DNA from: Gammaproteobacteria bacterium
GTDB lineage: Bacteria; Pseudomonadota; Gammaproteobacteria; Pseudomonadales; Azotimanducaceae
Assembly (NCBI GenBank): GCA_009839505.1
Contig: VXPO01000016.1
Coordinates: 19,042 to 83,041, forward strand
Direction: 5' to 3'
Length of the DNA stretch: 64,000 nucleotides
The position numbers and the translations under genes were made by a program. This document shows, piece by piece, positions 25,062 through 35,318 of this stretch. The notes beneath the pieces were generated by a model. That model was not told where the DNA came from, searched no databases, and saw only the letters and a program-made list of their open reading frames with translations. The stretch's first letter is position 1; each line of letters starts with the position of its first letter.

Positions 25062-28000
25062 TCAATCGAGCGCCACGCGGGCGTTTCTGAACAGGCGCAG
25101 CCAAGGTCCGTCCTCGTCCCAGGACGAGTGCGTCCAGGAGTTCTGCACGGCCCGGAACACGCGCTCGGGATGGGGCATCATCGCGAGTAACCGCCCCGAA
25201 GCGGTCGTCACCCCGGCAAGACCGAGTTCCGAGCCATTCGGATTCCGGGGATAGCGCACCGCGGCGCCACCCGTGGAGTCGATGTACTGCAACGCTAGTT
25301 CGCCTGCGACTTCGAGGTCGTCGGCGGTCACGCCCGCATCGAACTCCGCCCTGCCCTCGCCGTGAGCCACCGGGATCGGCAGACGCGAGCCCGCCATGCC
25401 CGCGAGCCAAGGCGAATCCACCGTGTTGACGCGAACCGTCACGGTGCGTGCCTCGAATCGTTCCGAGCGGTTGCCCACAAACCGCGGCCAACGCTCGGCG
25501 CCGGGGATCAACTCCTTGAGTTCGGCCATCATCTGGCAGCCGTTGCAGACGCCGAGCGCCAGGGTGTCGCGCTCGAAGAAAGCCGCGAAGGCGTCGCGCA
25601 CGCGGGGTTCGAACAGGATCGACTTGGCCCAGCCGCCCCCGCCCCCGAGGACATCGCCATAGGAGAACCCGCCACAGGCAGCAAGGGCCTGGAAACCGCC
25701 TAGCGCGTCGGGATCCCGGAACAGGTCGGACATGTGGACGTCCACCGCCTCGAACCCCGCCCGGTGGAACGCAGCGGCCATCTCGATCTGGCCGTTGACG
25801 CCCTGCTCGCGGAGGATGGCGATACGGGGTCGCACACCGGTCGCGATGTACGGCGCGGCGATATCGTCTCCGGAGTCGAAATCCGCTTGGTACGTCAACC
25901 CGGCCTCGCCGGCGTCCGTGATCGCGTCGAACTCCTCGTCCGCACAGGCCGCGTCGTCCCGCAGGCGCTGCATGGCGTGGCTGGTCTGCGCCCAGGCTTG
26001 CTCAAGCTCGGCGCGAGTCGAGGCGAACAGCCGTTCATCGCCGCGTCGAATGACGATTTGCTCGTCGTCGCGCAGAGTCGCGACGATGGAGAACTCGAGA
26101 CCCGCTGTGTCGGTGAGTTCCGCAACCCGGTCGACGTGCGGTTCGGCGATGCCGACGACGATGCCCACCTCCTCGGCGAACAGTTCGGCCAGGGGGTCGT
26201 CGCCGGCAACGATGTCCAGTCCGTGGTGGCGACCGGCGAAAGCCATCTCCAGGAGCGTTACGAGGCTGCCGCCGTCCGAGCGGTCGTGATAGGCAGTGAC
26301 GAGATCATCCGCGATGAGTTCGCCCGCGAGCTCCACTAGCGCCTTCAGCCCTTCGGCGTCGTCGACGTCGGCGGGTCTGCGACCGAGGACGCCGTAGCAC
26401 TGCGCCAAGGCGCTTCCCCCAAGCCGGCGTCCGCGGCTGAACGCGGGCTCGATCAGCGCCAGGCAGTGGGTGTCCCCATCGATGAACGGGGTCTTGGCGC
26501 GGCGGACGTCGGCAACCGGGGCGAAGGCGCTGACGATCAGGGTCACGGGCGACACCACGGCCTTGTCGTCCCAGGTGGTGCGCATGGACAGGCTGTCCTT
26601 GCCCACGGGGATGGCGATGCCGAGCGCTGGGCATAGTTTCTCGCCCACGGCCTGAACCGCCTCGAACAGGGCCTGGTCTTCGCCGGCGTGACCGGCGGCG
26701 GCCATCCAGTTGGCAGACAGGACCACGCGGGAGAGGTTTTCGATGGAGGCGGCGGCAAGATTGGTTAGCGCTTCGGCGACCGCCAGGCGGGCCCCCGCGG
26801 CGGGGTCGATGACCGCCACCGGCGAGCGTTCGCCCATGGCCATGGCCTCCCCCGCGCAAGTGTCGAAACCCGCTAGGGTCACCGCCGTGTCGGCAACGGG
26901 CACTTGGTGCGGGCCCACCATCTGGTCGCGGGCGACGAGCCCCGTGATGCTGCGATCGCCGATGGTGACGAGGAACTTCTTGCTTGCCACCGCCGGAAAC
27001 CGCAGGACGCGAACGATGGCCTCGGCAAGGTCGATGCCGCGATGGTCGAAGGCCGATGCCGAACGTGACGCCGTATCGAACTGCCGTTGCATGCGCGGTG
27101 GTTTGCCAAGCAACGTGGCGAGTGGCATATCCACCGGCGTGCCGGGGAGTTCCGAGTCGGCGACGACCAGCCTCCGATCCGCCGTCGCCTCGCCGACGAC
27201 GGCATACGGGCAGCGTTCCCGGTCCGCGATGGCCTGGAACACCGCCACGTTCTCCGGCGCGATGGCCAGCACGTAGCGTTCCTGGGCCTCGTTGCACCAG
27301 ATCTCCATGGGCGACATGCCGCGATCGTCGTTGGGCACGTTGCGGATATCGAATTGCCCACCCACGCCAGCGTCATTGATCAACTCCGGCAGCGCGTTGG
27401 ACAGTCCCCCGGCACCGACATCGTGAATCAACCGAATGGGATTGGCCTCGCCCAGCGCGCAGCAGCGGTCGATCACCTCCTGGCAACGGCGTTGCATCTC
27501 GGCGTTGTCGCGTTGCACCGAGGCGAAGTCGAGATCCGAGTCGCTTTCACCGGACGCCATGCTGGACGCGGCACCGCCGCCTAAGCCAATCAGCATGGCC
27601 GGGCCACCGAGCACCACGAGCTTCGCGCCGGGGGGCACGTCGGCCGCGTCCACGTGTCCGCCCGCGATGGCCCCGAGCCCACCAGCGATCATCACCGGCT
27701 TGTGGTATCCCCAGGTTTCGTCGCCTCGGTCGGTCGCGGCTTCGAAGGTTCGAAAGTACCCCGTGAGACACGGCCGCCCGTACTCGTTGTTGAACGCCGC
27801 CGCGCCCAGCGGCCCGTCCAGCATGATTCTCTTCGCCGAGGCGATCCGCGCTGGCTGGCCGACGCCCGTTTCCCAAGGCTCCGGCGCTGGACCCAGTTGC
27901 AGGTGGCTGGTGGTGAAGCCAACCAGTCCAGCCTTCGGCTTGGAGCCCCGGCCGACGGCGCCCTCGTCGCGGATCTCGCCGCCCGAGCCCGTGGCCGCCC

Positions 28001-28937
28001 CGGGATAGGGAGCGATGGCGGTGGGGTGGTTGTGGGTCTCCACCTTCATCAACACGTGGGTCGGGACCGGCTTCGCGTCGTACACGCGTTCCGCGTCGGG
28101 AAAGAACCGCGCGACGGTGTCCCCTTCGATTACCGCCGCGTTGTCCGTGTAGGCGGACAGGATGCCAGCGCCGTTGATGCTCCGATGCGTGTTGCGGATC
28201 ATGCCGAATAGCGACTCCCGCTGCGGCTCGCCGTCTATCCGCCAATTGGCGTTGAAGATCTTGTGCCGACAGTGCTCGGAGTTCGCCTGGGCGAACATCA
28301 TCAGTTCCACGTCCGTGGGATCGCGCCCGAACTCCCGGTACGCCGCGGCGAGGTAGTCCACCTCGTCGTGCGATAACGCGAGGCCCAGGCGGACGTCGGC
28401 TTCGCGCAGGGCGACAACCGGGTCGTCGCCGAGGGCGACCTGCGCCAAGGGCTTGGGGTCGGCGGCGCCGGCGAGAGCGCCGAACTCCTCGTCGAAGACC
28501 ACCGCCTCGGTCATGCGGTCGTGCAACGGCTGCTTGAGGGTCTCACGCCTCCCTAGCACGCGCGCTCGGGCGACGGCTACGTCATCCAAGTACCACCGCA
28601 CGCCCCGCTCGACCCGCTCCACGGCGGGCAGGCCACACCGGTGAAAGATGTCCGTGGCCTTGCTGGACCAGGGCGACACGGTTCCCGGCCTCGGCAGGAC
28701 TACACAGAACGGCTTGCCTCGGCGTTCGGGCAGGTCGTGTCGCGGTCCATAGGTCAGGAGCGCCTTCACCGTATCCCACTCCGCCGCCACCAGATCGCGG
28801 GTGAGGAACAGGAAGTGAACGTACTCCGCGAAGACGCTCTCCACCCAGGGGTCCGCATCGGCCAACTCGCGCAGCATCTCCGCCTGCCGGGCACGGGACA
28901 ACGCAGGCGGACCGGGCAGTGTCACGATGCGCGTCAT
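25062..28937 (-). CDS. purL: FGAM synthase, large single-chain form
   Basis: Converts FGAR and glutamine to FGAM. 1291 residues, the large gammaproteobacterial form (E. coli 1295). The N-terminal PurS-like domain, two synthetase halves (NHPTAIAPYPGAATGSGGEIRDE and PVGKDSLSM segments) and the C-terminal class I glutaminase domain are present. The glutaminase nucleophile lies in ALGVCNGCQMM and the His/Glu pair in MMPHPERVFR. It follows the amidohydrolase gene by 6 bp, making it the fifth gene of the guaB operon. Confidence 0.97.
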   Translation of the reverse strand: MTRIVTLPGPPALSRARQAEMLRELADADPWVESVFAEYVHFLFLTRDLVAAEWDTVKALLTYGPRHDLPERRGKPFCVVLPRPGTVSPWSSKATDIFHRCGLPAVERVERGVRWYLDDVAVARARVLGRRETLKQPLHDRMTEAVVFDEEFGALAGAADPKPLAQVALGDDPVVALREADVRLGLALSHDEVDYLAAAYREFGRDPTDVELMMFAQANSEHCRHKIFNANWRIDGEPQRESLFGMIRNTHRSINGAGILSAYTDNAAVIEGDTVARFFPDAERVYDAKPVPTHVLMKVETHNHPTAIAPYPGAATGSGGEIRDEGAVGRGSKPKAGLVGFTTSHLQLGPAPEPWETGVGQPARIASAKRIMLDGPLGAAAFNNEYGRPCLTGYFRTFEAATDRGDETWGYHKPVMIAGGLGAIAGGHVDAADVPPGAKLVVLGGPAMLIGLGGGAASSMASGESDSDLDFASVQRDNAEMQRRCQEVIDRCCALGEANPIRLIHDVGAGGLSNALPELINDAGVGGQFDIRNVPNDDRGMSPMEIWCNEAQERYVLAIAPENVAVFQAIADRERCPYAVVGEATADRRLVVADSELPGTPVDMPLATLLGKPPRMQRQFDTASRSASAFDHRGIDLAEAIVRVLRFPAVASKKFLVTIGDRSITGLVARDQMVGPHQVPVADTAVTLAGFDTCAGEAMAMGERSPVAVIDPAAGARLAVAEALTNLAAASIENLSRVVLSANWMAAAGHAGEDQALFEAVQAVGEKLCPALGIAIPVGKDSLSMRTTWDDKAVVSPVTLIVSAFAPVADVRRAKTPFIDGDTHCLALIEPAFSRGRRLGGSALAQCYGVLGRRPADVDDAEGLKALVELAGELIADDLVTAYHDRSDGGSLVTLLEMAFAGRHHGLDIVAGDDPLAELFAEEVGIVVGIAEPHVDRVAELTDTAGLEFSIVATLRDDEQIVIRRGDERLFASTRAELEQAWAQTSHAMQRLRDDAACADEEFDAITDAGEAGLTYQADFDSGDDIAAPYIATGVRPRIAILREQGVNGQIEMAAAFHRAGFEAVDVHMSDLFRDPDALGGFQALAACGGFSYGDVLGGGGGWAKSILFEPRVRDAFAAFFERDTLALGVCNGCQMMAELKELIPGAERWPRFVGNRSERFEARTVTVRVNTVDSPWLAGMAGSRLPIPVAHGEGRAEFDAGVTADDLEVAGELALQYIDSTGGAAVRYPRNPNGSELGLAGVTTASGRLLAMMPHPERVFRAVQNSWTHSSWDEDGPWLRLFRNARVALD

Positions 28938-28943
28938 GACCGG

Positions 28944-30053
28944 CTATTCCAGACCGAAGACCTTGACCGCGTTCTCGCCCATCACGCGGGCGCGCCGGTC
29001 GGCCGTGAGGTCCGCGACGGATCCGCGAATCAGCTCCGCCGCGTCGAGGCGCGAGTCCACGTGCGGGTAGTCGCTGCCCCAGAGGATGTTGTCCTCGCCG
29101 ACGAGATCCAGCATGGCGCCGATGGCGCGTTCCTCCGGTTCGGCGACGAAGTAGCAGTTGCGCCGGACATAGTCGCTGGGCGGATTTGTAAGCGGGACCA
29201 TGTCGCTGAAGATGTGGTACTTCTCGTCCAGGCGGTCCATCAGATACGCGGCATAGCCGCAACCGGCCTCGACGCTCACCGCCTTCAGTTTCGGGAAGCG
29301 TTCGAACAGACCGTCCAGGACGAGGCTTGCCATGGCCGGGATGAGTTGGCCGGTGGCGCCGAGACCGAATCCGAATACCGGCCCGGCACCCGTCCGATGC
29401 CACGCCGAGAACGGGATCGCTGCCCCCTCGAAGCGCACGATCACGTGCAGACAGCCGGGGGCGTTGGCATCCTGGAGCCGAGCCCAGATGGGATCGAAGT
29501 GCGCGTTGCCCGGACGCTTGTCGCCGACGGTCTCCGGGGGCACGAACAGACCCCGGAAACCCAGCCTCAGGCAGCGGTCCAGTTCCCTCGCAGCTTCGTC
29601 GACGTCGAACCAGTTGACCGCGGCGATGGGCACGACCCGATCCGGAATGGCTTGGAAGAACTCGGCCTGCCAGGTGTTGTAGGCCCGGCAATAGGCGTTG
29701 GCGAGGTTCATGTCCTCGGTCGGGAACGGCAGAATCCCGATGGTGGGAAACAGCACGCCCCGGTCCACGCCCCAGTCGTCGAGAAGTGCCGCCCGTGCCG
29801 TCGGCTCAAAGCTCGCGGGCTCGCAGCCGTCCACGTATTTGAGCCCACCGGTGAACAGTTTGACGCGATCGATGTGGGCGCCGCCCAAGCCCGCGAGAAC
29901 CCGGCTCAGGACGACCTTCTCGCCGATCACCAGCTTCTCGACGCCGTCCTCCTCCTCGATCCGGATGGCCCGGTCCCGATACTCGGGCTCCAGGTAGTTC
30001 TGCCAGAGATCCGGCGGTTCCATGACATGCGAGTCGCAGTCGATGACCGTCAT
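28944..30053 (-). CDS. Amidohydrolase-2 family metal-dependent hydrolase
   Basis: 369 residues from the ATG at 30053, which overlaps the tadA stop as ATGA; the longer upstream frame runs antisense-shifted through tadA and is not coding. The TIM-barrel amidohydrolase family 2 is shown by the N-terminal VIDCDSHVMEPPDLW, the RFEGAAIPF and VEAGCGYAAYLMDRLDEKYH region, and the C-terminal ILWGSDYPHVDSR (metal aspartate). Relatives hydrolyse or decarboxylate aromatic and acyl substrates. Its insertion between tadA and purL is not found in the E. coli order, and no link to purines is evident. Confidence 0.87.
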   Translation of the reverse strand: MTVIDCDSHVMEPPDLWQNYLEPEYRDRAIRIEEEDGVEKLVIGEKVVLSRVLAGLGGAHIDRVKLFTGGLKYVDGCEPASFEPTARAALLDDWGVDRGVLFPTIGILPFPTEDMNLANAYCRAYNTWQAEFFQAIPDRVVPIAAVNWFDVDEAARELDRCLRLGFRGLFVPPETVGDKRPGNAHFDPIWARLQDANAPGCLHVIVRFEGAAIPFSAWHRTGAGPVFGFGLGATGQLIPAMASLVLDGLFERFPKLKAVSVEAGCGYAAYLMDRLDEKYHIFSDMVPLTNPPSDYVRRNCYFVAEPEERAIGAMLDLVGEDNILWGSDYPHVDSRLDAAELIRGSVADLTADRRARVMGENAVKVFGLE

Positions 30054-30535
30054 GACGTAGTTGTCCGGGAGGCGTTGCGTCGTGACGCGAAGAACGACGA
30101 CATCAGTTCGCCGCACTCGTCGGCCAGTACGCCGGACGTCACGGTCACCCGGTGGTTCAACCCAGGTGAATCGAGAACCCGTGCAGTGCTCTCGACGGCA
30201 CCGGACTTCGGTTCCGACGCGCCGTAGACAAGCCGCGCAATCCGGGCGTGGACCAATGCGCCCGCGCACATCGTGCAAGGTTCCACCGTGACGTACAGCT
30301 CGGCATTGGGTAGACGGTAGTTTCCAGCCGCCCGGGCGGCCATGCGCAGGGCTTCCATCTCGGCATGGGCGGTGGGATCGACCGTAGCGATCGGACGGTT
30401 CCAGCCGCGACCCGCCAACTTGCCGTCCATGACCACGAGGGCGCCGACGGGTACCTCTCCCGCCGCCCCGGCCTCGCGAGCCAGGTCGAGAGCCTGGTAC
30501 ATCCAGAACTCGTCGGACTCGGTCGCTATTCCCAT
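30050..30535 (-). CDS. tadA: tRNA-adenosine(34) deaminase
   Basis: Deaminates the wobble adenosine of tRNA-Arg(ACG) to inosine. 161 residues. The zinc-deaminase signature is complete: H57-A-E59 (TAHAEMEAL) and P86-C87-x-x-C90 ([11 protein letters not shown]). The N-terminal [26 protein letters not shown] matches TadA. The gene overlaps guaA by 10 bp on one side and the amidohydrolase start on the other, indicating translational coupling. It is near purL, as in E. coli. Confidence 0.95.
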   Translation of the reverse strand: MGIATESDEFWMYQALDLAREAGAAGEVPVGALVVMDGKLAGRGWNRPIATVDPTAHAEMEALRMAARAAGNYRLPNAELYVTVEPCTMCAGALVHARIARLVYGASEPKSGAVESTARVLDSPGLNHRVTVTSGVLADECGELMSSFFASRRNASRTTTS

Positions 30536-32097
30536 TCGATGGTGCCGGGCGGCTTATTGGTGACGTCGTAGACCACCCGCGAGACGCCGTCCAGCTCGTT
30601 GACGATGCGGTTGCTGACCCGGGCGAGAAGCTCGTGGGGCAGTTCCGCCCAGTTCGCGGTCATGAAGTCGCTGGTCACCACGGCGCGCAGGCCGATGACG
30701 TGTTCGTGTCGGCGCGCGTCGCCGACGACGCCCACGGACTTTACCGGCAGGTAGACGGCGAACGCCTGGCTTACCTTGTCGTAGTAGCCCGCCCTGCGCA
30801 GTTCCTCCTGGTAGATCGCGTCCGCTTCACGGAGCACGGCCAGGTACTCCCGTTTGATCTCACCGAGAATGCGAACGCCCAGGCCCGGACCAGGAAACGG
30901 ATGGCGGTGCACGAGGTCGTCCGGCAGGCCGAGAGCAAGGCCGACCGCGCGCACCTCGTCCTTGAACAGGTCGCGGAGCGGTTCAACCAGCTTGAGCCCC
31001 ATGCGATCCGGGAGACCGCCGACGTTGTGGTGGGACTTGATGACGTGGGCCTTGCCGTGTTTCGAAGCCGCCGACTCGATGACGTCCGGATAGATGGTTC
31101 CCTGGCCGAGCCACTCGACGCCGGGAATCTTCGCCGCCTCCCGTTCGAACACGTCGATGAACGTGGCGCCGATGATTTTGCGCTTCTCCTCCGGGTCGGC
31201 CACCCCCTCGAGCGGGGCAAGGAACTCGTCGGCGGCATCCACGGTCACCAGGTTGAGCGGCAGAACATTCGACGCCGATGCCGCAGAGAACGCTGCGGCG
31301 ACCTCGGCCGCCTCGTTCTTGCGCAACAGGCCGTTGTCCACGAACACGCAGGTGAGCCGGTCGCCGACGGCACGCGACAAGAGCGCCGCGACGACGCTGG
31401 AGTCCACGCCACCGGACAGGCCGAGGATCACGCGACCATCACCGATCTGCTCGCGTGTCAGGGCGACGGCACGTTCGATGATGTTCGCCGCGGTCCAGTC
31501 ACCGTCGCAGCCCGCCACCTCGCGCACGAAACGCCGGATGATCTCGCCGCCCTGCTCGGTGTGCGTCACCTCGGGGTGGAACTGCACGCCGTAGAGGCGC
31601 CGGTCGCGGTGCGCCATCGCGGCGATGGGCGCGTTGCCGCTGGACGCTGCCTGCTCGAATCCCGGCGGCAGGGCCGTGACCTTGTCGCCGTGGCTCATCC
31701 ACACATCGAGCGAGGACGGAAGGGCGTTGAACAGGGGCGCGTCGCTGCTGAAACTTGCGATGGCGTGGCCGAACTCGCGGTGGTTGGACCCCTCGACCTC
31801 GCCGCCAAGTTGGGCCGCCATGGCCTGCATGCCGTAGCAGATGCCGAGCACCGGAACGTCGGCTGCCAACACCGCATCCGGAATACGCGGCGTCGCGTTG
31901 GCGGTAACCGTCTCGGGACCACCGGAGAGGATGACGCCCTTCGGTGCGAAGTCTCGGAACGCCTCGACATCGAGATCGTACGGATGGATCTCGCAGTAAA
32001 CGCCGTGCTCCCGGACGCGTCGGGCAATGAGCTGGGTGGTCTGGGATCCGAAGTCGACGACGAGGATACGGTCGCCGACTCGACTGTCAGTTGTCAC
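30526..32097 (-). CDS. guaA: GMP synthase (glutamine-hydrolysing)
   Basis: Converts XMP to GMP. 523 residues (E. coli 525). Class I glutaminase domain with nucleophile C87 in LGICYGMQA and the [13 protein letters not shown] dyad; ATP-pyrophosphatase loop LSGGVDSSV (about 228-236); C-terminal dimerisation domain ending [10 protein letters not shown]. The start is a GTG at 32095-32097 that abuts the end of a palindromic element. Upstream in frame there is a stop and no ATG, and no Shine-Dalgarno sequence remains, so the native start region has probably been replaced. Confidence 0.97.
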   Translation of the reverse strand: MTTDSRVGDRILVVDFGSQTTQLIARRVREHGVYCEIHPYDLDVEAFRDFAPKGVILSGGPETVTANATPRIPDAVLAADVPVLGICYGMQAMAAQLGGEVEGSNHREFGHAIASFSSDAPLFNALPSSLDVWMSHGDKVTALPPGFEQAASSGNAPIAAMAHRDRRLYGVQFHPEVTHTEQGGEIIRRFVREVAGCDGDWTAANIIERAVALTREQIGDGRVILGLSGGVDSSVVAALLSRAVGDRLTCVFVDNGLLRKNEAAEVAAAFSAASASNVLPLNLVTVDAADEFLAPLEGVADPEEKRKIIGATFIDVFEREAAKIPGVEWLGQGTIYPDVIESAASKHGKAHVIKSHHNVGGLPDRMGLKLVEPLRDLFKDEVRAVGLALGLPDDLVHRHPFPGPGLGVRILGEIKREYLAVLREADAIYQEELRRAGYYDKVSQAFAVYLPVKSVGVVGDARRHEHVIGLRAVVTSDFMTANWAELPHELLARVSNRIVNELDGVSRVVYDVTNKPPGTIEWE

Positions 32098-32364
32098 TAG
32101 TGTCGTGTCCCATAAGTTTCTGATACTTCAGCGCGCCCCACGGGTTCTGTGGCAAGGCGCGTCCCGCCGGGAATGGCGGGTCATTGCCAAGGGGCGCAAC
32201 ACAGCCACAGGACCCGTGGGGCGCGCCCTTCGGGAGCTCGCCCTGCACGCCACTGCTGCGTTGTGGCCCTTGCCAATAACCCGCTATTGCCTGCGGGACC
32301 ACGCCTTGCATTGACGCACAGGGCGAGCTCTGAAGTATTAGAAACTTATGGGACACGACACTAG
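32097..32364. mobile_element. MITE-like palindromic element between guaB and guaA
   Basis: A 268-bp element with near-perfect terminal inverted repeats of about 35 bp (one mismatch), beginning CTAGTGTCGTGTCCC and ending in its complement. The outer CTAG on both sides would contain a TA target duplication, as made by IS630/Tc1-type or some IS5-group transposases. Inside are two further stems (32132-32150 region with about 32210-32230, and a GAGCTCGCCCTG stem). The loop of the first arm is an approximate reverse complement of the second, so the whole element is palindromic. There is no transposase ORF. It supplies the guaB stop codon. Confidence 0.85.
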
Positions 32365-33830
32365 CCCTGAGGATAGTTCGGCGGCTCCTTGGTCATCGAC
32401 ACGTCGTGGACGTGACTCTCGGCGAGGCTCGCCGAGGAGACCTTGGTGAATGCCGACTTGGATCGCATCTCGCCGACGTCGGCGCAACCGGTGTAGCCCA
32501 TCGACGCCCGCAACCCCCCCATCAACTGGTGGATGATGGGTCCCACTGGACCCCGGTACGGCACCCGCCCCTCGATACCCTCGGGAACGAACTTGCCGCC
32601 GTCGCTCAGGGGTTCCTGGAAGTACCGGTCGCTGGAGCCGTAGCGTTCGGACATCGCTCCCACCGAACCCATGCCCCGGTAGGACTTGTAGGTCCGTCCC
32701 TGGTAGAGCTCCGTCTCGCCGGGCGCCTCTTCGGTACCGGCGAACAACGAACCCACCATGACCGCCGAGGCGCCGGCGCTGATGGCCTTGGCGACATCCC
32801 CCGAGAACCGTACGCCGCCATCGGCAATCACCGGGACGTCCTCTTCGGTCGCCTCCCGGGCGGCCTCCGAGATGGCGGTCACCTGGGGAACTCCGACACC
32901 GGTGACCACGCGCGTCGTGCAAATGCTGCCGGGCCCGATGCCCACCTTGATCGCATCCACGCCGGCATCCATCAGCGCACGCGCGCCCTCCGAGGTGGCG
33001 ACATTGCCTCCCATTACCGGCACCGTGGGGTACTTCTGCTTGATCCAGCTGATCCGGTCGAGAACGCGCTGGGAGTGGCCGTGTGCGGTATCGACCACGA
33101 TGACGTCCACCCCCGCCTCCACCAAGGCCGCGACCCGGTCGTCGGTGTCCGCACCGGTACCCACCGACGCGCCGGTGCGAAGCTGGCCGCGTTCGTCCTT
33201 GCAGGCGTTGGGATAGGCCTGGGCCTTGGCGATGTCCTTGACGGTGACCATGCCCTTGAGTTCGAAACGGTCGTTGATGAGCAGGACCTTTTCGATCCGA
33301 TGCTTGTGCAGCAGTTCGGTGACGGTGTCGGTGGTGGCGTCCTCGGCGGCGGTCACCAAGCGTTCCCGAGGTGTCATGACATCCGCCACCCGCGCGTCCA
33401 TGCGGGTCTCGAAGCGGATGTCCCGGCTGGTGACTATTCCGAGAAGGTCTGAACCGCGCACGACCGGAACGCCGGAGATCTTGTGATCCATGGTGAGCGC
33501 CACGAGATCGCGCACCGTCGCGTCCGGGCGGATCGTGATCGGGTCTCGGATCACGCCGGACTCGTACTTCTTGACAGCCCGCACTTCCCGGGCCTGGGTC
33601 TCCAGCGAGAGATTCTTGTGGACGATGCCGATGCCGCCCTCCTGGGCCAGGGCGATGGCGAGACCGGACTCCGTGACCGTGTCCATCGCGGCGGAGATCA
33701 GCGGAATGTTGAGGTCGATGTCGCGCGTCAGGCGCGTCTTGAGGTCGACTTCGGAGGGCAGGACTTGGGAGTAGGCAGGCAGGAGGAGGACGTCATCGAA
33801 TGTCAGGGCTTCGTGAGCGATCCTCAGCAT
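32361..33830 (-). CDS. guaB: IMP dehydrogenase
   Basis: Oxidises IMP to XMP with NAD+. 489 residues (E. coli 488). The TIM barrel is interrupted by a CBS pair (about 95-205; [22 protein letters not shown] and the [20 protein letters not shown] repeat). The catalytic loop is [17 protein letters not shown], and the flap carries YRGMGS. The TAG stop lies in the terminal repeat of the palindromic element, so the last residues (NYPQG) may be slightly altered from the ancestral end. First gene of the purine operon, with a good promoter. Confidence 0.97.
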   Translation of the reverse strand: MLRIAHEALTFDDVLLLPAYSQVLPSEVDLKTRLTRDIDLNIPLISAAMDTVTESGLAIALAQEGGIGIVHKNLSLETQAREVRAVKKYESGVIRDPITIRPDATVRDLVALTMDHKISGVPVVRGSDLLGIVTSRDIRFETRMDARVADVMTPRERLVTAAEDATTDTVTELLHKHRIEKVLLINDRFELKGMVTVKDIAKAQAYPNACKDERGQLRTGASVGTGADTDDRVAALVEAGVDVIVVDTAHGHSQRVLDRISWIKQKYPTVPVMGGNVATSEGARALMDAGVDAIKVGIGPGSICTTRVVTGVGVPQVTAISEAAREATEEDVPVIADGGVRFSGDVAKAISAGASAVMVGSLFAGTEEAPGETELYQGRTYKSYRGMGSVGAMSERYGSSDRYFQEPLSDGGKFVPEGIEGRVPYRGPVGPIIHQLMGGLRASMGYTGCADVGEMRSKSAFTKVSSASLAESHVHDVSMTKEPPNYPQG

Positions 33831-33859
33831 CGGGACACCTAGGCTGAACGTGGGGGCGG

Positions 33860-33888
33860 ATCATACGCGCGGGTCCGAGGTGTGTAAA
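33860..33888 (-). promoter_or_regulatory. guaB promoter
   Basis: On the minus strand TTTACA (33883-33888), a 17-bp spacer and TATGAT (33860-33865) form a near-consensus sigma-70 promoter. The start of transcription is expected near 33853, giving a leader of about 23 nt with an AGGTG ribosome-binding site before the guaB ATG. xseA is divergent, so its promoter lies in the same 110-bp interval; a TACACT hexamer ends 6 bp before the xseA ATG. Confidence 0.7.
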
Positions 33889-33941
33889 CCGGACTGCGGT
33901 CCTTCGCCCCGACGGTGGTATCGGACTGCTACACTGCGTCG

Positions 33942-35318
33942 ATGCAGCCTCTTCGCCAATCCCGCCCGCGAAGCGCCGACCGGGTTCGCACTGTCAGCGA
34001 GGTGAACGCCGAAGCCCGGTTTCTCATCGAGGAACGCTTCCGGCGACTGTGGATCGAGGGCGAGGTCTCGGACTTCCGCCCCTACGCCTCCGGCCACTGG
34101 TACTTCAGCCTGCAGGACGACAAGGCGCAGATCCGCTGCGTGATGTTCTCAAGCGCCAACCGCTTCGTGCGCTTCGAGCCGGGCAACGGCCTGTCGGTCC
34201 TGGTGCGCTGCCGGTTGTCCATCTACGAAGGTCGGGGACAGTTCCAGGCGATCATCGACCATATCGAACCGGCGGGCGAAGGCGCGTTGCGGGCGGCGTT
34301 CGAGCGACTGAAGGCGAAGCTCGACACCGAGGGCCTGTTCGCGGAGGGGCGAAAACGACCGCTGCCGCCGTATCCCCGTCACATCGGCATCATCAGTTCG
34401 CCCGCCGGGGCCGCGCTGAGGGATGTGCTCGCCGTTCTCCGGCGACGCTTCCCGTGCGTGCGGGTGACCTGTTTCCAGGTCGCCGTGCAGGGCTTCGAGG
34501 CAGAAGGTCAGATCGTCTCGGCGTTCGACCGTGCCGAGTTCATGCGCCACCCGCCGGACGTCATCGTGCTGACACGCGGCGGCGGCTCCCTTGAGGATCT
34601 CGCGGCCTTCAATCGCGAGTCCGTGGCGAGACGGATCGCGACATGCGAGCTACCGGTGGTTTCCGCCATCGGCCACGAGACCGACGTCACCATCGCCGAC
34701 TTCGTCGCCGACAAACGCGCCCCCACGCCGTCCGCCGCGGCCGAGATGGCCACGCCCGACCGCCTCGAACTCGAGGAACGGATACGCCGCCTCACCAGCA
34801 CGATGGTTTCGAGGACGGTGACCCGGGTGCGTGCCGACTCGCGCCTGCTGGCTACCGTGCGACGTAGACTCGTGCATCCCGGACGCACCGTGGAACAGCG
34901 CATGCAGCGTGCCGACGAACTCGCCGACCGGCTGTCGAATGCAACCGCAGCGAGACTGACTCGCGCACGCACGGCGGTCGCCCACCAAGCGCAACTCCTG
35001 AGGCGGAGCAATCCGAGCGTTGGAATCGGGCAATCCCGTGAACGCGTAGCGCGTGCCCGGTCGCGCCTAGGTGTCGCCGGCGAATCCTTCCGCGGTCGGG
35101 TCGCGAGTCGCGTCGCGGCGCTTGCGCGCGCCCTCAATGCCGTCAGTCCGTTGGCGACCCTCGACCGCGGCTACGCGATCGTCGCCAAGCCCGACGGCAG
35201 CGCTTGGGGGCGACCCGTGGTCTCTGTGGACGACGCACGGCCCGGCGAGGTCGTCGAAGCCCACCTGTCCGACGGGAGCCTGCAGGCCACCGTCTCTTCA
35301 AGCGAGAAGCGCCCATGA
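33942..35318 (+). CDS. xseA: Exodeoxyribonuclease VII large subunit
   Basis: Single-strand DNA exonuclease subunit for recombination and repair. 458 residues from the ATG at 33942 (E. coli 456); the GTG at 33915 would add nine residues. N-terminal OB-fold (TVSEVNAEARFLIEERFRRLWIEGEVSDF, then SGHWYFSLQDDKAQIRCVMF), the catalytic core with HIGIISSPAGAALRDVL and LTRGGGSLEDLAAFN, followed by SAIGHETDVTIADFVADKRAPTPSAAAE. A long coiled coil (about 270-400) and a C-terminal LDRGYAIV segment complete it. The stop overlaps the start of the M23 peptidase. The divergent xseA-guaB pair is conserved with E. coli. Confidence 0.96.
   Translation: MQPLRQSRPRSADRVRTVSEVNAEARFLIEERFRRLWIEGEVSDFRPYASGHWYFSLQDDKAQIRCVMFSSANRFVRFEPGNGLSVLVRCRLSIYEGRGQFQAIIDHIEPAGEGALRAAFERLKAKLDTEGLFAEGRKRPLPPYPRHIGIISSPAGAALRDVLAVLRRRFPCVRVTCFQVAVQGFEAEGQIVSAFDRAEFMRHPPDVIVLTRGGGSLEDLAAFNRESVARRIATCELPVVSAIGHETDVTIADFVADKRAPTPSAAAEMATPDRLELEERIRRLTSTMVSRTVTRVRADSRLLATVRRRLVHPGRTVEQRMQRADELADRLSNATAARLTRARTAVAHQAQLLRRSNPSVGIGQSRERVARARSRLGVAGESFRGRVASRVAALARALNAVSPLATLDRGYAIVAKPDGSAWGRPVVSVDDARPGEVVEAHLSDGSLQATVSSSEKRP

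Noticed and set aside
30054-30278. N-terminal extension of the amidohydrolase
   Set aside because: It overlaps tadA out of frame; the ATGA overlap at 30050-30053 gives a natural start.
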